From Deinococcus sp. (GTDB lineage: Bacteria > Deinococcota > Deinococci > Deinococcales > Deinococcaceae), in contig JAGLBK010000026.1 in NCBI GenBank assembly GCA_018260275.1, positions 1 through 18,086 of the forward strand: a DNA stretch of 18,086 bases. The letters are read 5' to 3'. Both the position numbers and the translations under genes were made by a program. Below, in pieces: positions 1 through 7,457 of this stretch (positions within the stretch are counted from its first letter, which is position 1; each line of letters begins with the position of its first letter). The notes beneath the pieces were generated by a model. It was not told the DNA's origin and did not search any database. It saw nothing but the letters and a program-made list of their open reading frames with translations.

Positions 1-444
1 GCCGACCGGCTCCTGCATGATCAGAATGCGCTCACTGCCCTCATTGACGAAGGGAATCTCACCGCGCAGCCTCAGGGCTTCCTCGGCGTAATCATCGAGC
101 AGGCTGGCGACCCGCTCGACTTCGACCCTGGCTCCGGAGAGCGGACGGCCCAGTTCCAGAGTCAGCAGGTGCGCCAGCTCATCCACGCGTTCGCGCATCA
201 GGGCGGCGGCGCGGTGTTGCAGGCGCACACGTTCGCGAGTCGGCACCCTGCGCCAGCTGTGGAACGCTTTTTCGGCCACCCGCATCGCATGATCAACGTC
301 CTCGGCATTTCCCCGCGCCACCGTTCCGACCAGCTCGCCCGTCGCGGGATTGGTCACCGCCGTGCGTTCGCTGCTGCTCGACTTGACCCACTCACCGCCG
401 ATATAAAGGTCGAAGTCCTGCGGTTTGACCTGGAGCGGCGTCAT
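1..444 (-). CDS. Aldehyde dehydrogenase, N-terminal part (runs off window)
   Basis: Open from an ATG at 444 to the window edge (148 codons, no stop), so only the N-terminal third is seen. The translation begins MTPLQVKPQDFDLYIGGEWV and continues with TNPATGELVGTVARGNAEDVDHAM, RVAEKAFHSWRRVPTRERV and LELGRPLSGARVEVERV, the conserved start of NAD(P)-dependent aldehyde dehydrogenases (first part of the coenzyme-binding domain). The catalytic Cys and Glu lie beyond the window. The start codon overlaps the stop of the HD-domain gene as ATGA, so it is probably translationally coupled and the last visible gene of the P450 operon. The context suggests it oxidises an aldehyde made by the P450 step, but substrate and cofactor cannot be read here. 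Confidence 0.9.
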   Translation of the reverse strand, partial: MTPLQVKPQDFDLYIGGEWVKSSSSERTAVTNPATGELVGTVARGNAEDVDHAMRVAEKAFHSWRRVPTRERVRLQHRAAALMRERVDELAHLLTLELGRPLSGARVEVERVASLLDDYAEEALRLRGEIPFVNEGSERILIMQEPVG

Positions 445-1043
445 GCCAGCACCTCCAGTTTCAGTTCGCGCCGCGAACGTTGCAGCGAGGCTCTGGCCTG
501 AGCCACCGACGCCGCCGAGAACAGCTGGCCCTCGATTTCACGTTCCAGCCGCTCGGCGTACTGGGCCGGGGTCAGGTTGAACCAGTCGCAGGCGATGCTG
601 ATCCCAGTGGTGGTAAAACGCCAGAGCTTATCGGCGTCCTTGACCAGCTCATCTTCGGGTGAGATCGGCTCCTTGCGCGTATCATGCCCCTCGATAATCC
701 GGACGATGTGGTCTATGGTGGCCTGGTCATATTGCAGCGGCGTCAGGATTTCGCGGGCAAGACGTGCTCCCTCGATTTCGTGCTGCTTTCGCACGTCCGA
801 TTGCCACATGCCGGGGCCAAAGCCTTCCGTGTAAATCGCTTCCTGATCCACCACGGCCCAGCCCAGGTCATGCAGCATGATGCCCAGCAGCACCACTTTG
901 CGGTCTACCTCCGGGTGATGCACCAGAATCGCCTTGGCGCACCCGTAGGACAGGGGGATATGTACGTCGTTCTTCCGTGCCCGCATGTACGGCACAGTGG
1001 CCTGCCACACCGGGGCAAACTCCGTTTCCGTCGTCACTGTCAT
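441..1043 (-). CDS. HD-domain phosphohydrolase
   Basis: A 200-residue protein with the HD metal-binding pattern: HD at residues 58-59 in GIMLHDLGW, His88 in RKQHEIEG, HD at 120-121 in IIEGHDTRKEP and Asp residues at 136/138 in VKDADKLW. Such proteins are cytosolic metal-dependent phosphomonoesterases or phosphodiesterases. It starts 31 bp after the swivelling-domain gene with a GAGGAA ribosome site and its stop overlaps the aldehyde dehydrogenase start. In an operon that begins with a substrate-phosphorylating enzyme pair, the simplest inferred role is removal of the phosphate from the oxidised aryl phosphate, comparable in position to the phosphohydrolase CreD of 4-cresol catabolism. I do not know whether CreD itself belongs to the HD family. 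A generic HD hydrolase role cannot be excluded. Confidence 0.85.
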   Translation of the reverse strand: MTVTTETEFAPVWQATVPYMRARKNDVHIPLSYGCAKAILVHHPEVDRKVVLLGIMLHDLGWAVVDQEAIYTEGFGPGMWQSDVRKQHEIEGARLAREILTPLQYDQATIDHIVRIIEGHDTRKEPISPEDELVKDADKLWRFTTTGISIACDWFNLTPAQYAERLEREIEGQLFSAASVAQARASLQRSRRELKLEVLA

Positions 1044-1074
1044 AAATTCCTCGTTTGAGTCGTGGTTCGGGCCT

Positions 1075-2916
1075 TCAGTCGGCGGCGCTGTTCTCGCCAG
1101 GCAGGATACTGACCTTCCCGGTATGGCCGTCTACCCGCAGCATTTGCCCGGTGCGGATCACCGCCGTCGCGTTTCCAGTGCCGGTGACGGCAGGCAGCCC
1201 GTATTCCCGGCAGACGATCGCCGCGTGGCTTATCATGCCGCCGATGTCCGTCACGGTCGCCTTCAGACGGGCAAAAACCGGTGCCCAGCTGGGGGACGTC
1301 ACCTGCGTGACCAGAATTTCGCCGTCTTCGAGCTGACTGAGGTCGTTGGCGTTCAGGATCACGCGGGCGCGGCCCTCGACGAGGCCGGGACTGGCCGCCA
1401 TACCGGTGATGTCGCTGCCCTGTACGCCACCCAGCCATTTCTCCAGGCGTTCGGACGTGATGCCCCACAGCATGATGGTAAACGGCTCGGTGATGGCCTC
1501 GGGCGGACGGTTCAGCGCCGGTTCCGGACGCGCTGAGGAGAGCGCCTCGACAATTCCCTTGCGGCGCGTAATCTCGTCGGGCCAGTAATACGGCCCGGTC
1601 GGGTCGACTCCAATGGCCCAGCCGTTACTCAGATCGGCGATGGCCACCTCGATCTCGTCACGGCGCAGATAGAACATGTCCTGCACGTCTTCCCAGAAAC
1701 CAGCCTGCACGAAGAGCCGTGAGAGTTCCCGCATCTTGCGCCAGAACACGCTCATGCTCCAGTGCTCGATATAAAAATTGTGGTTCTCGACGTAGGGGTA
1801 GACCGTCCGCGCCAGGCCAAGTTTGGCCCCGAACTGGGCGCGGGTATCGTCGTCCAGCAGTTCGGCATATTCACCGGTGATCCGGTCGCGCTCGGCCACC
1901 ACTTCTTTGACGTCGCGGTCAATGTTCTTGCCAGTTTTCAACATGGCGACGTAATCGCGGATAAAACTGAGCGGCACATCCGGGTACTCGATCCAGACCT
2001 TATCGGTGCTGTAAAAGCCGTTTCCGGCACTGTAATTGAACCAGGGGTCCTTGGCCTTATCCCAGGCGGCCAGCCAGGTGCGGCCCCCGGCACTCTGCCC
2101 CAGCCGCTCAAAGACGTCTTTGGCTTCACCGCGCAGCTCGTCCTCGATCCCGAGTTGAACCGTGAGCTTGGCCAGCCCCTTGAGTTCATCGTCGGGACGG
2201 AACAGATCGAAATCCACGCCCTGCACCATCTTGGCGATGGCCTGATCAGGAATATCCGGGAACGCTTCCTTACAGAATCCGAAAAAGTCCAGATACGCCG
2301 CGTAGCCGAGATTCAGAAACTCGAAGTGGTACTGCCACTGCCGGAACGCCAGCGAGATGGCCTTCTCGTAGGTGGCGATCAGGCCGTGTGTGGGTGCCAG
2401 GCCCAGGCCGCCGGTCACGTCTCCCAGTGGCACGAGGTCAGGGAGCGGCTCAAAGTTCAGGGCTTCGAGTTCGGCGATCACGCCGCGCACCTTGGTATCC
2501 CAGTTGGCGATCAGACTGTCCCAGTTCTCAAAGTAATGCCCGGCCCGCTCCATGAAATGCGGGACACGGTCAGCGATCTTGTCGGCAGCGACCGCCACCG
2601 GACTCATGTAGCAGTAGCCGTTGTGAATGCGGAACTCGATGCCGTTGGCCGGGGGAATCACGTAATGCCGGGTATTGAACTGCCCCAGGGTCTGCACCGC
2701 GTACTCCATCAGCGTGGCGTCGAAAGGCTTGAAGACCTGCGGCCAGTGTGAAGAGTCGCAAAACCAGAATTTATCCTCGTCTATGGCCTTACGGTTGTCC
2801 TGAAACAGCAGGAAATAAGGGTAGAGTTCACGCCAGCCTTCTGCACCTTCCGGCGCTTTGATGTCGTAAGGGCTGGGAAACCGGGGGCTGGAGGCGCTGC
2901 CTGTCCTGTGTGTCAT
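1075..2916 (-). CDS. PEP-utilising-type enzyme subunit with phosphohistidine swivelling domain (phenylphosphate synthase alpha / CreI-like)
   Basis: A 613-residue protein. The C-terminus carries the mobile phosphohistidine domain of PEP-utilising enzymes: SPSWAPVFARLKATVTDIGG then MISHAAIVCREYGLPAVTG, with the phosphorylatable His at residue 564, and a closing LRVDGHTGKVSIL. There is no PEP/pyruvate TIM barrel after it, and the N-terminal 500 residues are a helical substrate domain, unlike PEP synthase. The partner ATP-grasp subunit is the preceding gene, overlapping by ATGA. The subunit sizes (about 70 and 40 kDa) and the late His fit the split phenylphosphate synthase of anaerobic phenol degraders and the CreHI alkylphenol-phosphorylating pair. 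Inferred role: accept phosphate from ATP on His564 and pass it to a phenolic hydroxyl. A rifampin phosphotransferase-like split enzyme is an alternative. Confidence 0.8.
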   Translation of the reverse strand: MTHRTGSASSPRFPSPYDIKAPEGAEGWRELYPYFLLFQDNRKAIDEDKFWFCDSSHWPQVFKPFDATLMEYAVQTLGQFNTRHYVIPPANGIEFRIHNGYCYMSPVAVAADKIADRVPHFMERAGHYFENWDSLIANWDTKVRGVIAELEALNFEPLPDLVPLGDVTGGLGLAPTHGLIATYEKAISLAFRQWQYHFEFLNLGYAAYLDFFGFCKEAFPDIPDQAIAKMVQGVDFDLFRPDDELKGLAKLTVQLGIEDELRGEAKDVFERLGQSAGGRTWLAAWDKAKDPWFNYSAGNGFYSTDKVWIEYPDVPLSFIRDYVAMLKTGKNIDRDVKEVVAERDRITGEYAELLDDDTRAQFGAKLGLARTVYPYVENHNFYIEHWSMSVFWRKMRELSRLFVQAGFWEDVQDMFYLRRDEIEVAIADLSNGWAIGVDPTGPYYWPDEITRRKGIVEALSSARPEPALNRPPEAITEPFTIMLWGITSERLEKWLGGVQGSDITGMAASPGLVEGRARVILNANDLSQLEDGEILVTQVTSPSWAPVFARLKATVTDIGGMISHAAIVCREYGLPAVTGTGNATAVIRTGQMLRVDGHTGKVSILPGENSAAD

Positions 2917-4043
2917 TGGGTTCCTCCGTCTTTACCGGTTTTACCGGTGTCTTGCCCGGCTTCAGTCTTGACCTGCATGGGCCTAAGCAACGTCCCCAGT
3001 ATTCCGGCCATGCCAGTCTGCGAATTGGTGATGGTACTGGCCTTGGGTTTCTGGCTCCAGACGGTTTCCGGACGGCTTTGGAGCAGCAGCAGGTTCTCGC
3101 CGTCGGGCAGGTCGTGGTCGATGGCCCACTCGATGTCCTGCGGGCACCTGAAGTGCTTCTCGGCCTGCTTGGCAATCCGGGCGACCGCTTCAAGCTCAGC
3201 CGGTGAGAGGGCCGACTGGGCCTGACGCTCGGGGCTGACTTCGCGTATGACGGCTTTGCCCGCCGTGACGTCGGGCACGAGTTCGACGTGCTTGTGCCCG
3301 ATGGTCTGCTTAACGGTGGTCAGCAGGATTTTGTCCATCAGGATGTTATCGGGCGTGACTTCACCGCTCACGACGGTTTCGCCAAGGCCATAGCTGGCGT
3401 CTATCACAATCTTGCTGCGGTCGCCGTTGGCAGGGTTGAGGGTCATGGCGACACCCGATACTTTGGAATTCACCATTTTCTGCACCGCCACGGCCATCGC
3501 CACGTCGTCATGTGGGAACCCCTGCTCACAGCGGTAAGCGATAGCGCGGGCCGTGTACTGACTGCCCCAGCACTGCCGGGCTTTGTCCACCACGGCGTCT
3601 GCCCCGATCACCCAGAGGTAGGTGTCCTGCTGTCCGGCAAAACTGGCTCCGGGTAAGTCCTCCGCGGTGGCGCTGGAGCGCACGGCTACCGGCAGATCGG
3701 GCACGCCCACGCTGGCACACAGCTGCTCATAAGCGTCGCGGATGGCCTGCTCGACCTCGGCAGGCATGGCGAGCGTCTCAAGCTTGTGGCGCACCTCGGC
3801 ACTTACGGCGTCCAGTCTGCTGGTATCGCGGTGATCCAGACCGTCCAGGCACGCTTTGACGTCCTGCACGGTGTCGCCGTGACTCAGGTGGGCCTTGAAG
3901 GCGTGCGCGGTGATCGCAAAACCAGGAGGGACGGGCAGGCCAGCAGCGATCAGGTCGCCCAGGCTCTGACACTTGCCGCCCACCAGTTCCAGTTTCCCAC
4001 CGCATTCGCGCAAATTCAGGGTATACAGGGACTCGCTCATCAT
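2913..4043 (-). CDS. PEP/pyruvate-binding (ATP-grasp) subunit, phenylphosphate synthase beta / CreH-like
   Basis: A 376-residue protein equal to the N-terminal nucleotide-binding half of PEP synthase and pyruvate phosphate dikinase. Visible motifs: VGGKCQSLGDLIAAGLPVPP (21-40), VAVRSSATAEDLPGASFAGQ (119-138), a central KMVNSKVSGVAMTLNP and GLGETVVSGEVTPDN segment, and DIEWAIDHD...LLLLQSRPETVWS (about 303-330) that closes the ATP site. The protein stops soon after, so it lacks the swivelling His domain, which is supplied by the next gene. The first Met overlaps the P450 stop (ATGA); a second Met follows at once and either could start. Expected job: bind ATP and phosphorylate the His of the partner subunit. 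The last 45 residues look like a flexible tail rich in Thr, Lys and Gly. Confidence 0.85.
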   Translation of the reverse strand: MMSESLYTLNLRECGGKLELVGGKCQSLGDLIAAGLPVPPGFAITAHAFKAHLSHGDTVQDVKACLDGLDHRDTSRLDAVSAEVRHKLETLAMPAEVEQAIRDAYEQLCASVGVPDLPVAVRSSATAEDLPGASFAGQQDTYLWVIGADAVVDKARQCWGSQYTARAIAYRCEQGFPHDDVAMAVAVQKMVNSKVSGVAMTLNPANGDRSKIVIDASYGLGETVVSGEVTPDNILMDKILLTTVKQTIGHKHVELVPDVTAGKAVIREVSPERQAQSALSPAELEAVARIAKQAEKHFRCPQDIEWAIDHDLPDGENLLLLQSRPETVWSQKPKASTITNSQTGMAGILGTLLRPMQVKTEAGQDTGKTGKDGGTQ

Positions 4044-5296
4044 TCAACCTCCCACTGCACGAGAACGTGATCCGGCCCCCGGAAAGACGTATTGGCCGCA
4101 AAGGTAAACTCCTGTTCCTTAAGGCGCAGGTTCGGTAGCCGCCGGGTCAGTTCTTCAAGCACCACGCGGCTTTCGAGCCGGGCCAGTGGCGCACCCAGGC
4201 AGTAATGGATCCCGAGGCCAAAGGCCAGATGATCGCGGGCGTTCTTCCGGGTGATGTCCAGTTCGTCGCCGTCTACAAAATGTTCGCTGTCATGGTTGGC
4301 ACTGCCCAGCAGGAGCAGAACATTCGCGCCGACGGGCAGCTCCACCCCAGCCACCGTTACGGGCCGCTTGACCTTGCGTTTCCAGGTAAAGACGCTCGGC
4401 GCAAACCGCAACATTTCCTCGATGGCATTGGGAATCCGGGCGGGGTCGGCCACCAGCGCTTCCCACTGGCTGCGGTGGGTCAGCAGATCACGGAATGAGT
4501 TCCAGAGCAGATTGGTGGTCGTTTCATGACCGGCCGTGAGCATCCCGTAGACGAGTCCAGCCATTTCGTGCGTGCTGACCGTGTGATCCCCACTGTTGAA
4601 CACCCGCGCCATGTCACCCGGCAGGTCGTCGGTAGGGTGTTGCAGGCGGGAGTTGACCAGTTCCACGCAATATTGCCAGTATTTGACCAGGTTCCCGGCG
4701 TGCCCCAGCTGCTCCTGTTCGCTGGGGTTGCCGAAATTCATCAGGACGCGGCTGAGCGCCCATTCCTTGATATCGGGCACATCCTGATCAGGAATACCCA
4801 GCAATCTGAAGATGACCAGAGCGGGCAGATCATACGAGAGCTGGGTGACCAGATCGGCCTGACCATCCTTCTCGAACCTGCTGATGGTCGTCACGGCCAG
4901 TTCACGAATAAACGGCTCCATGCTGGCGACCCGCTTGGGCGTAAACGCCTTGTTCACGAAGGAGCGGATCCGGGTATGGTCGGGCGGCTGACGTGCCGAG
5001 AGGCCCGAGGTGCCCTGGAAATGACCGTCGTCGAGCACCTGCTGGACGCTGGCCGGACGGGCCTAATAACTCGACTGGGTATTCTCGCTGGAAAAGGTGC
5101 CGGGGTCCTTGAAAATGGCCTTGACATCCTCATAGCGCGACACGATCCAGTAGTCCAGCTCACTGGAATAGAAGATCGGCGCCTCCTGCCGTGCCTGCGC
5201 GTAAAAGTCAAAAGGATCGGCGATGTCGAAGGGCCGGAAATCAGCGGCGACCTGTGCAGAATAGGGACAAGAAGAACCTGGCGGAATAGCAGTCAT
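4040..5296 (-). pseudogene. Cytochrome P450 interrupted by one in-frame TAG
   Basis: A single reading frame of 419 codons gives a complete bacterial class I P450 except for a TAG at codon 78 (5065-5063). Before it: N-terminus MTAIPPGSSCPYSAQ through KAIFKDPGTFSSENTQSSY; after it ARPASVQQVLDDGHFQG and SARQPPDHTRIRSFVNKAFTP. Family motifs are intact, counting the stop as residue 78: I-helix AGHETTT (about 255), ExxR as EMLR (about 294) and haem-binding FGLGIHYCLG with Cys at about 366. The stop could come from CAG by one C-to-T change. A strong GAGGTGA ribosome site (5306-5300) precedes the ATG. No ferredoxin or reductase partner is in the window. Expected role if intact: oxidise the alkyl group of a phosphorylated aromatic, as CreJ does. 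A sequencing error is possible. Confidence 0.85.
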
Positions 5297-5348
5297 ACTT
5301 CACCTCGGGAAAAGGGCGAACAGGCGGCGTTCAGATTTGGGTGACCCC

Positions 5349-5410
5349 ACTGTAATCCAGCCGACTTAGGTTTTTCTTAGGGAAGGTGTCTGGATCTAAG
5401 GTGTCTGGAT
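5349..5410 (-). promoter_or_regulatory. Candidate operator and promoter of the P450 operon
   Basis: Two exact 13-bp direct repeats, AAGGTGTCTGGAT on the plus strand, lie at 5383-5395 and 5398-5410 (period 15, gap 2). Seen from the operon strand they read ATCCAGACACCTT and sit 87-114 bp upstream of the P450 ATG. Nearer the gene a TACAGT -10-like box (5354-5349) has no good -35 at 17-18 bp, as expected of an activator-dependent promoter. CTGGAT just before the -10 inverts the ATCCAG core. SARP/BTAD regulators usually bind direct repeats, and such a regulator is the neighbouring gene. Binding is inferred only. Confidence 0.45.
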
Positions 5411-5513
5411 ATTCAGTCATTTTGCATCTGCTTCTGGGCAGACCCTTGCGGCAAGATGAGTGGCCCTCTTGGCTGAGAGTCCTGACCGGAGCCACGCCGA
5501 AGGTTGAAAAGGG

Positions 5514-6998
5514 CTAGCCCAGCAGTTCCTGCATCAACTGCCGCAATGACTCACTCGGTTCTCCCAGGCCAGCCCGTTTGAGGGTCTGCTCGAAGAGGCC
5601 AAACTGACGACGGACCGCGTCTGGCCGCGCGGCAGCGGCATAGGCCAGCAGTTTTTCTTCCTGTGCAGCTTCGTACGTCGGTTCGGTCCTGAGAACCAGA
5701 TCACACGCTGCCTGGGCCTCGGGCAGCTGTCCGCTCAGGCGGTAGAGCCGGGCCAGATTGGTCATGGCCTTGAGATACATGTCACGAAACCAGTAGCGGC
5801 GGTTGTGACACCATTCCAGAGTGGCGCTGCTGGTGCTGTCCAGCGAAAGGTCGGCCAGAAATTCGCCGGTGTATAGCCGTTGCGCCGACTGATAGGCGGT
5901 GATGGCCTCGGCCGTGTCCCGGGCTCCCTGAAGGGCCGCGCCCTGAAAACAGAGTTCCTGAAACATCGGAAAATCCAGCCAGGTGTGCTCGGGGACCGTC
6001 AACAGGTAGCGCCCGGCTTCCTGACGCAGAAACTGTCTGCCCTCGCCACCGGGTTGAGTCAGCACACGGCGCAGGCTGGTGACGCTCTGGTAGAGCCGGT
6101 TGTGGCCCTGCTCCAGGTCTTCGAGTTCGGGCCATAACACGTCGATCAGTTCCTCGGGAGAAGCCCCTGCCTCAGCGCGGAACAGCAAAAAGATGAAGAG
6201 AGTCTTGAGTTTGCGAGTCGCGCCGCCTGTCACCTTCCAGTTCAGCAGGGTTCCGTCCTCACGGTAGACCCGCAGCGGCCCGAAGGTGCGGATTTTCCAC
6301 TTTCCCCCGGCGTTGTCTACTGTCAGCAGCGGCAGGGCGAGTTCCAGGTTGTACTGCGGGCTGAGGGTCTGGGGCTGCTCAGGTTGTTTGGCTTCCCCGA
6401 AGGCCGGATTCAGGCTTTCCAGCCAGAACTGAAACTGGGCACGCTCGTCCTGACGCACCATGAGCCGTGGAGGAACATAGTGTGGGTTGGCCATGATTTG
6501 ACCGTCTGGAGCGATTAACTGCGGGTGCATTTTGAGGCCCGAGAGGAGCTGTTCACCCAGCATGAGCTGCCGCGGATGCAGGCAGATGGCCGCCAGCGGT
6601 AGCTGGGTCACCAGTTCGTGCAGCGCGGCCTCGTACTCGCGGTGATAAATGGCCCCGGCAGGCGTACGAACCGTCCAGTTCATTTCCACCATCAGCAGTA
6701 CGCCTGCGTGACCCTTCCCAAGCTCATGCTGCACCAGAGAGCGAAGCTGCGTAGCGATGTGAGCTGGCCTGAACGGTGTGGAATGAAATCCCAGTTCCGA
6801 GGCCCGCAGTATTTTGCCTGCACTCTCGTCCAACTGACTTCTCAAGCGCTCGGAGACCTGTAAAAATGCTGCATCGTCGACCACATAGATCCAACTCCAG
6901 CCCTGTAGGGTGTAGTCCGTAATCCAGCTGTCGATGAGCCTCCAGGGGCGATCGTGGGCGTCATCGAAAGCGGCATAGTGGGTTGGGGACAGGGTCAT
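5514..6998 (-). CDS. MEDS-domain sensor fused to SARP/BTAD-type transcriptional regulator
   Basis: A 494-residue cytosolic protein with three parts. Residues about 18-175 resemble the MEDS sensory domain known from DcmR (GWSWIYVVDDAAF, VLLMVEMNWTVR, YEAALHELVTQLPLAAICLH). Residues about 234-335 look like an OmpR/SARP winged helix (WKIRTFGPLRVYREDG, KLKTLFIFLLF, ELIDVLWPE, NRLYQSVTSLRRVL). Residues about 340-494 are a helical bacterial transcriptional activation domain (LDFPMFQEL, AITAYQSAQRLYTGEFLADL, TNLARLYRLSGQLPEAQAAC). It starts inside the XRE gene's stop codon (ATGA), so the two are probably co-translated. It ends 217 bp before the P450 start on the same strand, with direct repeats between. 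Likely an activator of the P450 operon in response to a small-molecule or redox cue; the ligand is unknown. Confidence 0.85.
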   Translation of the reverse strand: MTLSPTHYAAFDDAHDRPWRLIDSWITDYTLQGWSWIYVVDDAAFLQVSERLRSQLDESAGKILRASELGFHSTPFRPAHIATQLRSLVQHELGKGHAGVLLMVEMNWTVRTPAGAIYHREYEAALHELVTQLPLAAICLHPRQLMLGEQLLSGLKMHPQLIAPDGQIMANPHYVPPRLMVRQDERAQFQFWLESLNPAFGEAKQPEQPQTLSPQYNLELALPLLTVDNAGGKWKIRTFGPLRVYREDGTLLNWKVTGGATRKLKTLFIFLLFRAEAGASPEELIDVLWPELEDLEQGHNRLYQSVTSLRRVLTQPGGEGRQFLRQEAGRYLLTVPEHTWLDFPMFQELCFQGAALQGARDTAEAITAYQSAQRLYTGEFLADLSLDSTSSATLEWCHNRRYWFRDMYLKAMTNLARLYRLSGQLPEAQAACDLVLRTEPTYEAAQEEKLLAYAAAARPDAVRRQFGLFEQTLKRAGLGEPSESLRQLMQELLG

Positions 6999-7333
6999 AA
7001 GTTGCTCCTGTGTATGTTGCCGTGCTCACGGGGAGTCAATACCACCGTCACGTCGTAGGCCGGAGCATCGGCCTGTTTTGCTAGCGTGCCTGCCACCGGG
7101 TTCAGAGCACCATTTTCGATTTTAGAAAGGCGACCCTTCGATAGACCTCGCCGCTCTGCCAGTTCCTTGGCTGTCAGGTGAGTCGGCTCTCTCGCCAGTT
7201 TGAGGGCATGCGCCACCCTATCGGCAACCAGGGCTGCCCGCACCAGCAGGCCTTCCGGAAGCTGCTCAGCTGGAGGCACTGAGCCGTCAAGCCTGCCTCC
7301 CAGTTTCATTTTTGCCTTCAGACCTTTATTCAT
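6995..7333 (-). CDS. XRE/Cro-type helix-turn-helix protein
   Basis: A 112-residue protein with a helix-turn-helix at about 53-90: HLTAKELAERRGLSKGRLSK then IENGALNPVAGTLAKQADA, the usual XRE recognition-helix pattern. The N-terminal 50 residues (basic start, LVRAALVADRVAHALKLARE) resemble the dimerising arm of HigA-like antitoxins. Its stop overlaps the start of the MEDS/BTAD regulator, and its own start overlaps the stop of a very short frame upstream (ATGA in both cases). It may be the repressor of a lost toxin gene, or a co-regulator of the P450 operon. No intact toxin is seen beside it. Confidence 0.75.
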   Translation of the reverse strand: MNKGLKAKMKLGGRLDGSVPPAEQLPEGLLVRAALVADRVAHALKLAREPTHLTAKELAERRGLSKGRLSKIENGALNPVAGTLAKQADAPAYDVTVVLTPREHGNIHRSNL

Positions 7334-7422
7334 AGCTTGAGCCTCCCGGTCTTGACGGCAATCAGCACGTCATGGGCTTCTTCAAGCAGCGCCTCATCAG
7401 GGTCAGCGCCCTTTGCTTTCAC
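7330..7422 (-). other. 30-codon frame coupled to the XRE gene (leader peptide or gene remnant)
   Basis: A frame opening at GTG (7422) reads VKAKGADPDEALLEEAHDVL then IAVKTGRLKL and ends at a TGA that overlaps the XRE ATG. The helix-like composition looks like the tail of a real protein, but the frame closes upstream at a TGA (7437-7435), giving only 32 stop-free codons. Slightly upstream an ATGAAATGC string opens another frame that stops after five codons. It may be the surviving C-terminus of a toxin or other gene that once preceded the XRE gene. No homologue is recognised. Confidence 0.3.
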
Positions 7423-7457
7423 TTCCGCATTTCATAGCGTGAGGTATTGGGTACACC

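Noticed and set aside
5417..5460. Small hairpins (TCTGC/GCAGA and CTTG/CAAG) after the regulator gene as a terminator.
   Set aside because: Stems are only 4-5 bp with no T-run on the minus strand.
6315..6323. GTCTACTGT matches the first 9 nt after the hicA-hicB repeat-like element.
   Set aside because: It lies in the middle of the MEDS/BTAD coding region and is preceded by GTT, not a type I-E PAM.
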